Assembly (NCBI RefSeq): GCF_018446385.1
Contig: NC_055991.1
Span: forward strand, 97,695,712-97,759,711
Length of the DNA: 64,000 nt
DNA from: Zingiber officinale
Taxonomy: Eukaryota > Streptophyta > Magnoliopsida > Zingiberales > Zingiberaceae
Direction: 5' to 3'
Part shown: piece by piece, positions 1-12,300 of the stretch
Layout of the letters: each line of letters begins with the position of its first letter
Numbering within the stretch: the stretch's first letter is position 1
Program-made: the position numbers and the translations under genes
Notes under the pieces: generated by a model
The model's database searches: none
Seen by the model: only the letters and a program-made list of their open reading frames with translations
What the model was told of the DNA's origin: nothing

Positions 1-741
1 ACAAGTTTCTGAATGCAGATGCCTGCTACAGCAGCATACATTCTGCGTGCCTTCTTCGGATTGCAAGTCCTTGTAGGCGTTCTCAAAATAAAGAAACTGG
101 ACCAACAAGAGAGATTGATAACCGGCACGGCTTGACCTATGAGTTTCTTCCTTGTGGCAAGTTGTTGTCACACTCTCATCGATTCTCTTTTCAAATCTAA
201 TTTCCTCATCCATTTTGTATCATAGAAACTGCATCTTAGTAACAAGCAAATTTGTAAATGGTGCATTATAATTGTAAATATAACATTGTAGCTCTTATTC
301 TTATAGAGTTGAAAGATTTGCTCGAGTCCTGTAGAATTGCCTAGGTTAGTTACTGTCACTCTTTTTTATCAATTGACTCGACCAAACAGATCATGAAGAT
401 TGATCATTGCTCAACTTCGACGCACAAAATAGTGCCATTCTCAGAGTCTTCAACATCCATTTTACCAGACGATCATCGGGGACCAATCCATCACAGTTCG
501 TTCAGATGGCCCCATCAAACCATGTGAATGAGAGGACTTACCTTCTTGATTTGTGCTCACTTTTTCTTCCATTGATTGATCATAACTGACAAGAAGATCT
601 TAACTTGTTGCAAAATAAACGATAATTACAAGCTAAGTTAATATCTAGTTGGCAAATAGAACAAAAAAAAAAAATCCTCAGCTGCTGCTTTCTGGAGTCA
701 TTGCGACCCTAAGGAAAGGAAGTTTGAATGACAGGGAACAT
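1..741. other. Left edge; no confident gene, 3' flank of RPC6
   Basis: A plus-strand reading frame is open from base 3 to a TAA at 198-200 (65 residues, entering from outside the window). Its codon composition looks gene-like and it contains the string YEFLPCGKLL, so it may be the last coding exon of a gene to the left; I do not recognise the family. On the minus strand a short ATG segment at about 575-545 ends in a good splice donor (AG/GTAAGT), but I could not connect it to further exons. The rest, including the A-run near 662, holds the RPC6 3' UTR and nothing else I can name. Confidence 0.3.
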
Positions 742-1440
742 CTAGAAGTCCAGATTGAGCCATTTATTGTAGTACACACATGTCTTGGGCGATATAACCC
801 CATCAGGTGTGCATTCGCTTATTCTCGGGCACACTCCGCAAGGAACTGAAGCCAAGTAACCAGCTTCAGTTCCCACTTTTCCCCTTGAGATCCTATAGCA
901 AGTCTTACCTGATGGCACACGCGCAAATTCTCCTGCTCCCTTGCTCCTAAATTCCTCAATCTCTTTGTCGAGAACCAATGTACGAACGATCTCAAGCAAC
1001 TGCTGCATGCTACATGGCACGTTCAGCACTCTTGAGGCCTCTATGGACCTTGATATTTCTTCCATTGTTGTGACTTTGTGCTCCGCAATGTACCTCAAGC
1101 AAACTCTCTTCAAAGCATTGATGAGCTCCGTATCGAGTTTTCCATCGGTGTACCATGAACCACCAGATATTTCCCTTGATGGTTCAAACTCCACAGCCAT
1201 GAACATCTTTTTAGCTCTGTTGTGAACATTGACGACATCTTTTATAAGGTTTTTGTTCTGCAGTGACTTGAGGGCCTTGGTGACAACAGTGTTAGGAAGA
1301 CCTGTTTCTCTTTTGATGTCCGCTGTCCAAATCCCCATGCTTTGTTTGCTCTTGATCGATGTGTAGATTTTTTGTTCAGCTTCCGGGAGTGGTGGAGGTT
1401 TAGATTTGGAGTCAGGATGTGGCCTCTTCTGTGGTAACAT
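742..1440 (-). CDS. RPC6: DNA-directed RNA polymerase III subunit RPC6 (RPC34/RPC39 family)
   Basis: This subunit belongs to the RPC3-RPC6-RPC7 initiation subcomplex of nuclear RNA polymerase III, which opens tRNA and 5S promoters with TFIIIB. The 232-residue product starts at MLPQKRPHP; a winged-helix domain covers about residues 20-90 (GIWTADIKRETGLP, then the KSLQNKNLIK recognition-helix region) and is followed by the family motif ISGGSWYTDG. Four C-terminal cysteines, C201, C204, C210 and C221, keep the +3/+6/+11 spacing of the iron-sulfur cluster known in human RPC39. The protein lacks the first N-terminal winged helix of animal and yeast homologues, which is, as far as I recall, normal for plant proteins. 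I chose the ATG at 1440 over an in-frame upstream ATG at 1509, because the upstream residues are a T-rich, intron-like tract and a plausible splice acceptor lies between them. The gene is divergent from the IPUT1-like gene. Confidence 0.88.
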   Translation of the reverse strand: MLPQKRPHPDSKSKPPPLPEAEQKIYTSIKSKQSMGIWTADIKRETGLPNTVVTKALKSLQNKNLIKDVVNVHNRAKKMFMAVEFEPSREISGGSWYTDGKLDTELINALKRVCLRYIAEHKVTTMEEISRSIEASRVLNVPCSMQQLLEIVRTLVLDKEIEEFRSKGAGEFARVPSGKTCYRISRGKVGTEAGYLASVPCGVCPRISECTPDGVISPKTCVYYNKWLNLDF

Positions 1441-2469
1441 TGGAAGCTGACTCTTCGAAACTAATCTACATTTACATTCACAAAAAAAAAAATCAGAGAA
1501 TGCAAACAAGTAATAATTCTAGCAGAACAAAATGTAATTGTTTTTGTTATCTATTTGCCTACTGCATTCCATAATTAGTAACATTCAGTCGACTCAACGT
1601 TTCTCATTAGAGCCAAAACAAAATTCTTTAAAGTGAAAATATCGAACAGAATAAAATTGATGAGACCAAAAGTAAATAACCCTAGTGTTTTTCAAACTAT
1701 ATACCATAGAAAACTCTTTCTAATGATATTGAGAAAATCTTTGAAGCTATTCATAGAATAGATGGAGCACAAGTTGTACATGACGACAAAGTGGTTTTTT
1801 AGTCGGTCTTCAGGAAAAGAAATCCAGGGCAGAATTCGGTCTTACACAGTTAAGTAGAAGACACTGCAGTAAAGGTATATAACAAAGAGGAAGTCATCGG
1901 TACAATACAAGATGTGATTGAATGTTGAAATAAGCAATACAGTTAAGCCGTTTGTGTGAAGGATTAGGAGTTGTCTCAAAGGTACAATTTCTAGCAGGTA
2001 TAGTCATGATTAAAAACATAGCCTAATTGTTTTATTACAATAAGAAAGTTATGTAACAATTTAAATGTGATTGTTGAATTAGGATACCAAATGATTCACT
2101 AAGTTGTAAGCTATAGTTTCATCTCCGTTAGAAAGGGAGAAAACAGAAAAATGCAATGAATGGTGCCTTGAAGAAGAGACAACCAGTTACGGACCTTGTC
2201 GTCCTCAATTTTCCAACAATTTCCAACAGAAAAAATTTAAGATCTTTTCATTTCTTAGTTGCACAAAAATTTCTCAGTTGCACAAAAAAGATTAAAGGGA
2301 CATCTAACACCATCAGGAGGAATCAGAAACCGGGAGATCAAATGAAAAAAGGAATCGAAATTGTAGCAATAAATGAGAAAATTTTCAACCACGATTACCT
2401 AATTACACTGGTGAAATGGCAGAAGCAACAACCTAAAAGGTTCTCGCTTTCTTCCACACGGTGCCAGGG
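1441..2469. other. RPC6 upstream region, no gene seen
   Basis: This AT-rich sequence must contain the RPC6 5' UTR, probably with a 5' UTR intron: a pyrimidine-rich tract and an AG acceptor read on the minus strand lie about 35 bases before the RPC6 start codon. No other coding or RNA gene is visible. Confidence 0.4.
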
Positions 2470-2870
2470 AGGGAGGCCGCTGGAGGTTGCTAGAGGTCGC
2501 GAGAGGGAGGTCGCGGGAGGGGGCTGCTGGAGATGTCGGGAGGAGGGAGGCCGCGGAGGGCGCGAGAGGGAGGTCGCGGGAGGGGGCCGCTGGAGATCGC
2601 GGGAGGAGGGAGGCCGCGGAGGTCGCTGGAGGGCGCTGGAGGGAGGTCGCAGGAGGGGGCCGCTGGAGGTCGTGGGAGGTCGCTGGAGGCCGCGGGAGGG
2701 AGGTCGCGGGAGGGGGCCGCTGGAGGTCGTGGGAAGGAGGTCGGGGGCGGACGCTGGAGGCCACGGGAGGGAGGCGATGCCGGCGGGAGGTCGCTGGAGG
2801 GAGATGACGTTGGAGGGAGGCCGCAGGCGACGCTGGAGGTTGGGGGAGAGGAGGTGACGCTAGGGCTTCT
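2470..2870. repeat. G-rich GGGAGGTCGC/CCGCTGGAGG minisatellite
   Basis: About 400 bases of degenerate tandem units built from GGGAGGTCGC, GGGAGGGGGCCGC and TGGAGGTCG. The plus strand is strongly G over C skewed in otherwise AT-rich DNA. It opens long overlapping frames on both strands, but their products are low-complexity Arg/Gly/Glu or Pro/Ser/Leu repeats, so I do not call them genes. G-runs of three to six give potential for G-quadruplex formation. It lies between the divergent RPC6 and IPUT1-like genes. Confidence 0.8.
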
Positions 2871-2890
2871 GTGCGTGGGCGCGTGCAAGC

Positions 2891-2960
2891 GTTTTGCACG
2901 TGAGAGGGATCGTATACTACATATGAACGTGAGAGGGATCGTATATAACATATGTGGTCC
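2891..2960 (+). promoter_or_regulatory. G-box and 31-bp direct repeat upstream of IPUT1-like gene
   Basis: A palindromic G-box CACGTG lies at 2897-2902, at the start of two tandem copies of about 31 bases (core GTGAGAGGGATCGTATA, then CATATG). It is about 490 bases before the start codon of the IPUT1-like gene. Regulatory function is inferred only from motif and place; no TATA box was recognised near the likely transcription start. Confidence 0.3.
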
Positions 2961-3389
2961 AGGGAGAGACCAGGATAAGTGGTCCAGAAGATCTGATCCC
3001 GGATGATTCGGTGGCGTGCATCAAGCAAGAACGACTAAAAACAGGAAAAAAAAGCCGTCCAGGTTCAGATCTGTCTTCCCATCGATGAACGAACGGATGT
3101 GAGTCTCGGGCAGCATCCGTTCCATCGCGTCCTCCTCCTGGGCCTCCGGCTTCTGCCTTCCGACAGCCCGTCCGTTCCCCAAGCTTCCACCGTCTGTGAT
3201 TTCCTTCCGCTGCTTGCCGCTAAGGAACTCCCCGCTGCTGCCGCCATCGATTTTGTGTTCCTTAGTCAACCTCTCCCTTGCTGTTCGGGTGAACAAAATT
3301 TCCCTCTTTCTTCTCACTACTGATTTGCCAGAGTCGATTTTAGTACTTGATCTGATTTGATCTTTTCCCTTTGCTTGCTACTTACTAGG

Positions 3390-6300
3390 ATGAAGTCGTT
3401 GGTGTCGAGGTTAGGTTTCTGGGTCGTAGTTTTGGCGATTCTCAGTGCTGTGAATTGCGGGCAATCCAAGACTGACGACGCTTATGTCACCCTCCTCTAC
3501 GGGGACGAATTTCTCCTCGGAGTTCGTGTTCTTGGAAAGTCGATCAGGGATACAGGATCCACAAAAGACATGGTTGCTCTTGTCTCAGACGGCGTCTCCG
3601 ACTATGCTGAGAAGCTACTCCGTGTAAGTTTTCCCTAATTTTCTTCCTTGCTGAGATGATTTAGGTTCAAATTTTGTAGCTACCGTCTCAAAGAGATTTG
3701 CGTTCTTCTCTGCTGCAAGTGATTTATCGGGAAGGCTTTGCAAGATGTACTTTTGACTATTGGAATGTGATAATTTTCGAAGATTCTGAGTGTATATATT
3801 ATTATCATAATTAACATTAGGCAATTCTATATTAGTGTGTTTCATTCATGAACTAGATTAGTATGTCTCATTTGTCTAGTGGCAAAAGGTGAAGCCATCA
3901 CCTTAGCGTCCCCGCAGCTCCTCCACGACGACCCCACACACCGGAAGGGGTAAATCATGGGGGCTTATTCAGCCTTAGACCTTCCTTTACTCATTATTTC
4001 CAAAACTCCTCTTCAAACTGGAGTGTTGATGTCTATCATGCTTAACTTGCCATATAATAACATAACTTACCAAGTGACTTTGTAAAATATCAAATTGGAG
4101 GGTAGGTGTCTATCATGCCTAACTTGTGATTTAATAACATAATTCAGGTCCTACTAAGTGACTTTGTAAAATATAATTAATCTATTCTTCAAAGAAGTGT
4201 ATGACATGTTGATATACTTGGACATAGTAACCTTTCAAATGAAATGGCAATTAACAGCACCATATACTGGAGTGCTTGGAATGTGATTAATAGCTTGATT
4301 GTTGCTACACATATTTGTTTTTTAAGTATGTGAAAACTCAAGATGTGCTAATAAGGACGTGATCCACATCATCTCACAAGTTCTCATAGCTTTATAATTT
4401 TTTTTAGCATCAGAGTGGGCTACAATTCTTTGTTATTGCTCTTTTACATAAGTAAGTTATTTTCATCAGAATGTAAAACTATAAAGTGGACTCCTATAGT
4501 CCTATTAATTGTTGATCTGACATATCAAAATCATAGAATGTTTCAATATTGAAATGCAAGATGTCCATTTATCTTAGTGAGGAAATCTTGTTGAGGATCC
4601 TCAATATTATGAAGCTTCTCTATGCAAGAAAAAAATTGCTCCTTTATCCTGGGAAAATAATGAGCATAAAGTGCAAAGAGAAAAAGCGATCACAGTGAGA
4701 GAGAGGCATAAGAAGAAGAGTGCCTATGCCCATGACCACAACAAGTAGAATTGTATTGCTCAAAACATACACCAATTAGGCATGCACAATATGGTAGCAC
4801 CCTCTCCTATTATAGACCAAGGAGTTAGTGATAGTTAGTGATGCTGTCAATCGAATCTGCAATTATTGTATCTGGTAGAAGTAACTTTAATCTACATCTT
4901 CCAAAAGTTGAAATCTCTATTGTCAAATTTATTTATTTTTAACCTTCTTTTACTGCCATTAGACCCACTGGGAGATACTTAGGCCATTAAAAGGAACTCC
5001 TAAATTGGATGATACTTGGTTCATAGAAGATGAACTTTGTTAGATAGTAACATAATATTCTTTGAAATCCAACAAAAATAAAAAAGCCAAAGTTAGCTTC
5101 CTTAAGTGTGCCTCTTGACCATCCACTCGTACACCTATACACGACATTGGAAGCTTGATCAAGATTTGAAGTCTTCTTAGTTGATGGAGTTAAGTTGAGA
5201 TCTTTTTGGTGAGGGAGAATAATGCAATACTTAGTATTTTTTTTTTGTAATTAGATTTGAAGTGGTAAAATATTAATTTTGATTACTTTGGTTTTAAGAG
5301 AAAATTGTTGTAACAGTATAGGTTGTTTATTACTAAGTTCATCCAAGTTATTTTAGGAGAAGAATATTTAGTGTCCAGTTTTAGGTGAAGGGGCCATGGC
5401 TGGCATTTATAAAAGAAGACTTAATCTCTCTTACCCATTCATCTTTTGGTTTAATAAATTCTTTTTGTGACTTTTGATTGTCCCTTTTGCTGCATGACAA
5501 CAATACTATATTTTCTGTTCCACCTAGCAAGTGAAATCATGGTTGATCAGTTCCTGCTGATTTCTGACGGTTTCACCGAATATGTACTGATAGGATGCTA
5601 TTCTTTATCATTGTTAATGTGTTAACTTATGGAATATGAAAAAATGCATACATTGAGATATATACTAAATAGTATTGGTTAGAATTTAGTTAATTACAAC
5701 ACAGATGTCAGTTAAATCTTGGCAATGAGAAGATGGGTCCATGTTAAGTCTTAATTTACCTGTGCCATATTGCATACGCTACAAATCTAATTGGTGAAAA
5801 CCAAAGATTTTTAATTAAAGTTTTTTGTCAAAGTTGCCAAGGGAACATAATGATTTTGCATGTGATCATGCTGAGAGCTTGAAAAAAATTTGTCACTATA
5901 CATAGCTGGTCAAAATTCTCCTTCTGTGGTTGATATTGGTAATTTGTCAATGGTTAATTTTTTGTTGTTGAATTTGTATATCTTGTGGCCGGGATTCTTT
6001 ATTATGATTCAATAATTACTATCATATATCTGCATCTTTTCTCCCTTTTAATTTGTTGGATTTGTGTTGGGTGCTCACTTATCATTTTTAGATTAAATGT
6101 AGGCTGATGGTTGGATTGTTCAGCATATAAGTTTATTGGCTAATCCAAATAGTGTGAGGCCGAAGAGGTTTTGGGGAGTGTACACAAAACTTAAGATATT
6201 CAATATGACAAACTATAGAAAAGGTAATTTTTTTAACTATCTTATAAACTGTTCGTTGCTTTTCATCCATTTCCCTTAAAGTGGATTTATTAAGCTAATC

Positions 6301-9300
6301 TTATTCTTTTCCAGTTGTTTATCTTGATGCTGATACAATTGTGATAAAGAGTATTGACGATCTATTCAAGTGTAGAAAGTTTTGTGCAAACTTGAAACAT
6401 TCTGAAAGATTAAACTCTGGTGTGATGGTTGTGGAGCCTTCTGAATCCATTTTCACAGATATGATGAGCAAAGTAACTACTTTATATTCATATACTGGAG
6501 GTTAATTTCTACACTAATTTCTTTTACAACTTTTAAATTTTAGAGCGATGTTAACAATAAATGAATATTTAGCTTCTATAGAAGGTTTTTAACCATGTAA
6601 TATTGCACGTTTTTGATTGAGCTTGAAAATATAAATTCAAGAATGACTAGAAATCTCAAGCATCTAGTTATATTTTTTTGGGCAAAAATCAAAAGGGCGC
6701 CCCTAATTATCAGAATCGTTAAAAGGGGCGCCACTTTTTTTTTTTTTAAATAATAATAAAGAAAATAAATAGAAAGGGTGCCCTACCATATTTCTCATAT
6801 TGAAGTTACCCTTATTCACAACCACTATGTAGCTGCCACAACTTGTAAAATAAATTAATTCAACTTATTCAAAAAAATCTATACATAGATTTTATATATA
6901 AAAAAATACTAACTTGGTCAAAATTGCTCAAACTTGATCAAAATTGCTTCAACATGGTCAAATTCACCATAAATCTGTTGGAACAACGATTAATCAGCTA
7001 GTATTGTTGTAGTAGCCAAGTTGGTACAACATTTTTATAGTGAATTTGATCATATTCAAATGATTTTGATCAAGTTTGAGTATTTTTAACAAAGTTGGTA
7101 ATAATTCTTGTTATCTAAAAGTGCTCTATGTATATATTTTTGATCAAGTAGCTATGTCATGGCTGCTACACATTGTAGCATCTACACCAAAGTTGCTACA
7201 ACAATATGAATAAGGATAACTTTGGTATGTGAAATATGGTGGCATGCCCTTTTGTCTTTTTTTTTTTGAAAATGGGGCGCCCTTTTGACGATTTTGATAA
7301 TAGGGGCATCCTTTTGATTTTTGCCCTATTTTTTTCTTCCGAATCTTGTCATCTCAATAATTTTTCTTAAATTTCTGCAGGAGATCAAGGTTTTCTGAAT
7401 ACATATTATTCTGACTTCCCCAATGCACATCTTTTTGAGCCAGATTTGTCAAATGATGCCATGAAAACTAGACCTGTACCTGAAATGGAAAGGTTATCAA
7501 CCCTCTATAATGCAGATGTTGGTCTTTACATGCTGGCAAATAAGGTGAGTTACTAGTACAAATGAAACTAATTGTACAAATTTACATTCTTGCATGCTTT
7601 TATCACGGGTTCGAATCCTAGAAACAACCTCTTGCAAAAAACAGCGTAAGGCTACGTACAATGGATCCTTCCCCGGGACCCTGCATGGCGGGAGCTTCGT
7701 GCACCAGACTACCCCTTTTTTACATTCTTGCATGCTTTTATCACCACTACATTCCATAAAGTTGTCTTCTACTATTATTATCTTGAGAGAATGAAGAAAG
7801 GTTACTTGTTTTTCTTAGGTTACACACACTTGTAGTGATGTTTTTTCACTTCCTAATTAGTCTCCCCTTATCCTTATTGATTTAGGTATCTTTTGCTACC
7901 TTTATTACCTAGCATCAAGTAACTAATATCTCAACTGATGTGATAGCGATAAATATATTCCTACATGGTGTCTTTAGTTGGAAGGTTATAATATTAATGC
8001 CTTTTATATCTGGACATGCCCTTCTTTGACCATTGTCTTGAAGGTATTGAAGATTTCCTTGATGTTTCTTATTGATATGGTGAGCTTCGGTCACTCCTAG
8101 GTTACTTCCATGGTCCAAAATGATTTGGGGTCATTGCCAATCTTGTTGGTAATGCAACAATTGATGGTTTTGAATTCTCTGTGTTGGGTTCAACAATATA
8201 TAGGATTGTGCAGAAATAAACTACATTCTCTTCTTAATTCATAGTCTTAAAGGTATTGAAGCTTTCCAAGATGCTTTCTAACAGATATGTTGTGCACCGA
8301 GCACACTTAGGTTACTTTCGTAGTCTAGGAGCCATTGCCAATCTTGTTGGTAATGAAGCAATTGATGGTTATGGATTTCCCATGTTGGGTCATGGTTGTG
8401 TCTAACATATCCAACTATTCCAAGTGTCAAACAAAATCTATTTTTGGACTTTTGAGTGGTTTTTAGCATGATTTTGCGTGGGGATAATTAAGTTTGCAAA
8501 TTATCACCCTAATGGAGCATTTTGAAGAATAGGAGATACCTACGGTGTGTTTGGAGTTTGTGAGACCTTATTGTTTTAGAGAAGAGGGGGTTCTTCTCGT
8601 AGAGCCTTTTCATGCTTGGGGAAATCTAGGAGTGAGGTTTTCCACTTTACTATATTTCAATAGTTAAGGGAGGGTACGAAAGTTATTTTCATTTTTTAAT
8701 TGCATTTTTTACTTATATATTATAGGCTTTGAATCTATTTGATAACTATGGGTTAACTTTGTTAAATGGCTCAACATCTTATTCCTTGCATTGGAAAAAC
8801 TTTGTTAAATGGCTCTTGATTTTTTTTTGGTGCTTTTCTACTTCTAAAGACAAAGATTCCATTGGGCTTGTGTTTCATCATGTTATTTTGTATTCTAACA
8901 TACAATGCTAGAGTGGTCCCCAACTGTATCTAGTGCTATTAAAGACAATTGTGATTCTAACAAGTGATATTAGAACTCAAATTATTAGATCTTGCACCGA
9001 TGTTTCATAATGTATGGATTGACACTGGCGACAAGTTATTTGTAGATGATAATGAATTTAGTCAGCAAGGAAGATTTCTCTATCATAGTTTAGATGAAAA
9101 ATCTACTTTCTCATGAAAGCAATTAAGGATATTAGGTTTATTGATTAAGCAGTGTCTATGGTATAGTGTGGTGTACTTTAATTGAGAAGGATGAGATATA
9201 TTTATTAGAGAGAGGATTAGGAAATTATGGAAGGTGAGCTTACAATTAATGAGTTATACAAAAATTAAAGACATGTTATATTGTAATTAATATCAACAAA

Positions 9301-12300
9301 CATGACAAGAGACGAACATTTGATGCAGCACATTCTAAGGCCTCGTGGATGAGATATCCATGGTAAGCAAGAATCAAAGTTGTACAGTTAATTATCTTTT
9401 TCTCTGGTCAAGATATCAAAGTAGTCTTTAAAGTCAAATTGGTAGGAACTTCTAGGTCTAAGTCAATAGAGGATTTTTCTATAATCAAATTATCATAGTG
9501 GTCTTCTAAGGTTGTATTTTATGATTCAATTGTAAGGCTCGTCAAGTTTATAAAAAGTAAATAGTTTGGATGATTTTTTAAAATTTAGTTTTATAATTGG
9601 ATATTAGGGTTGAAGTTTGTGGTTTAATTATAAGTTTCTTTGAGTTAAGGAAAAGTAAATGTTTTCTTTAAATTTAGATTTATCATTGGATATTTTCCTC
9701 TTAAAGCTGGGTTCTTAATCTTTAAATTATGGAATTTTTTTTTAATGGATTTACTTTCTACAATTTTTCTGTGCGCAAGGAAGGAGGGATTTGACCATTA
9801 GCGTATTATAACTATTGTCTTACCTATAAATCAATTATTCTGTTGGCCTAAATTACCTAATAAATTAATGTCGAGTTCACTAAGGCTTTAGCTAAATCCA
9901 ACGTGTTGTGAGATATTTTCATGCATCAGACACCTTCCCGTTTGTTAGGGGATGATTCATCCAGATGCACAACTGGACTTGGTTAATTTCAAGAGATGAC
10001 GTTCTGCTATATCTTTCCTTAGTAGATATAATTTCATCATATAAGATGTACACAATGTCACAATTGACGTCAATCCAAAATCTTCTATTCTTCACAATAG
10101 CACAACCCACAGTAGTCAACTACAACAAAGAATTTACCATGCGATCCTAAAACACAAAACACGCAATACATGAATCTAACATTTGTGTCACAATATCAAA
10201 TTACCATGCATTATAAAGTAGTAAATCAAGTACCAAGTCATACAACAAATCCATAATAACACAACTAAAATATTGAACATAAAGTTGTGAAATCCAATTT
10301 AAAGTAAGTCCAACAGCAAAAGCATCAAGTCCTATGGAGTTTGGTTCCTGGTCTTTATTGGCACCATGAGACCACCTCTGAGCAGAACTATGGACTTGCT
10401 ACTCCTTGTCTGAGAATCTGAGGGCACAAAAATGGGTGTGACAACATAAATATACCACATTAGTCCCGTGGCCAAAATAAATACAATGCAAATACAGTAA
10501 GTATAGAATGAGGCAGCCATGCAGAGTATCAAATGACATGCAATTCAGATTTTCATATGTAACTAAATATAAGTATCACTCTAAAGAGAGCATAGATTAA
10601 CAAATGTCAGCCAATAGGATGATATATGCCTTCCATATACTGCACCACATACTTGTGCTCCATCCAATACAACATGCACACAGTCAGCATCTACACCATG
10701 GTAGAATAAATATAACCTCCAATTACATGACCGAAGGTCTAAAAATGCATAAAGTTAAATTGTCGGAGCACACCATGCAGCATGAATCACACAAAGTTCC
10801 CTCTATCACAGGGACCACCTCAGAAAAATGGTTGGAGCTCACCAAGTAATGTAAGAGTTGCACAAAGTGCCCTTCATTGTAGGGACCATTTACTAAGAAT
10901 GATGGCTGACATCTACCAGATAACGCGTGAGTCTTATATAGTGTCCTCCATCACAGGGACACTATCTCAGTAAAAACAATGATGCGAACATGCATCACAC
11001 AACAAATGTTTGAGCCTTCCAATGAGCTTGGAACATCATAATTCTAACTATAGGTGGTCCAGTGACCTGTACAGTATCCCCCACCTTAGAAGTCTATTAG
11101 TTTTCCTTACACAAAAATTCCTTTATTTCACCTCCAAACATGTTTAGAGCAGCATTAGCAAGTTGGGAAAACACCCAATTAGAGACCCTGCGGATATGTT
11201 ACAAGTCTGACATTCCAAAATGTAGTTACAAAGACTAATGCCCATCTTTTAAGTGTCTTAAAAAACTTGCTTAGACCTTGGCTCGGCCCAAAGTTTGCCC
11301 AAATTACCAAGTTGCAATTCTATCTCAGCAACATAACATAATCTCTTTAGTTGACTCTATGTTGAATTGAAACTTACTAGCGACAAGTATATTCCCTCTA
11401 GAAGCACCAAATTCCTCCTTTTGTAGTTGCCCTCGAATCAAAAGACCTTTTTAACCCCAATAAAACATATAGATCAGCCCCAAAAGTCCTTATTTACATG
11501 TTAGGATGCAAGGTCACCCTTGAAACTATCAACACAAAGAAAATAAGGACTAACAATGTCTTACGTATCCTTGAAGAGATGGGTCCTTCCTTTTAGTCAT
11601 ATCACTAGAAAGTGGCTGCTGAATCTTGAAGAGGGCAACTATCACAGAGTGGGTTAGGGATACAGCTAGATTTTGTAAAGAGAAGAATAATAAGTGGAAC
11701 TCTAGTTTGAGGTTCATAATGGGAAAAAATGAATGAAGGAGGGAAGAAGAAGGTGTTTGTGTGTGGACGAGGAGGGGAAATCACATGGTATAGAAGGGGA
11801 TCTGCTAACTCCAAGTACCTCAAACCAAGGTTTAACCTAATTCTTCCCTTGAATTGAACTGAAATTAACTTGGTTTAGCTTTGGTTCAACCATAACTTAT
11901 TCAATCAAACTCTAAATCCAAGTAAAATTTGAGTAAAGCTATCTCAAAACTCTCATTCTGAATTTGACACAAGTTCAAAGTTCCATCTCTGAAGGCTCAT
12001 TTTTAAATTTTAAAGTTCAAAACATATTTAATATTTATTAATAAATTCAAATAAATTATAGTAATTAAATATATGAAAAATGGGCATATCCTAGTTTCTT
12101 ATTGTAATGTATTCCTTAGAGCCTTGGCAGAAGGGGAGCCTTGGCGCAACGGTAAAGTTGCTGCTTTGTAACCAAAAGGTCACGTGTTCAAATCCTAGAA
12201 ACAGCCTCTTGCAAAAAGCAGGTAAGGTTGCGTACAATGGATCCTTCCCCGGGACCACGCATGGCGGAAGCTTGGTGCACCGGGCTGCCCTTTTATTTGA

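Noticed and set aside
1441..1509. RPC6 start at the upstream ATG 1509
   Set aside because: The added residues come from a T-rich, intron-like tract with an acceptor, and the conserved protein begins later.
2156..3028. Several long overlapping frames on both strands
   Set aside because: They run through the G-rich minisatellite and code for low-complexity Arg/Gly or Pro/Ser repeats in all frames, which is the expected artefact of such DNA.
3357..3389. Extension of IPUT1 exon 1 upstream of ATG 3390
   Set aside because: No in-frame ATG; the signal peptide starts naturally at 3390.
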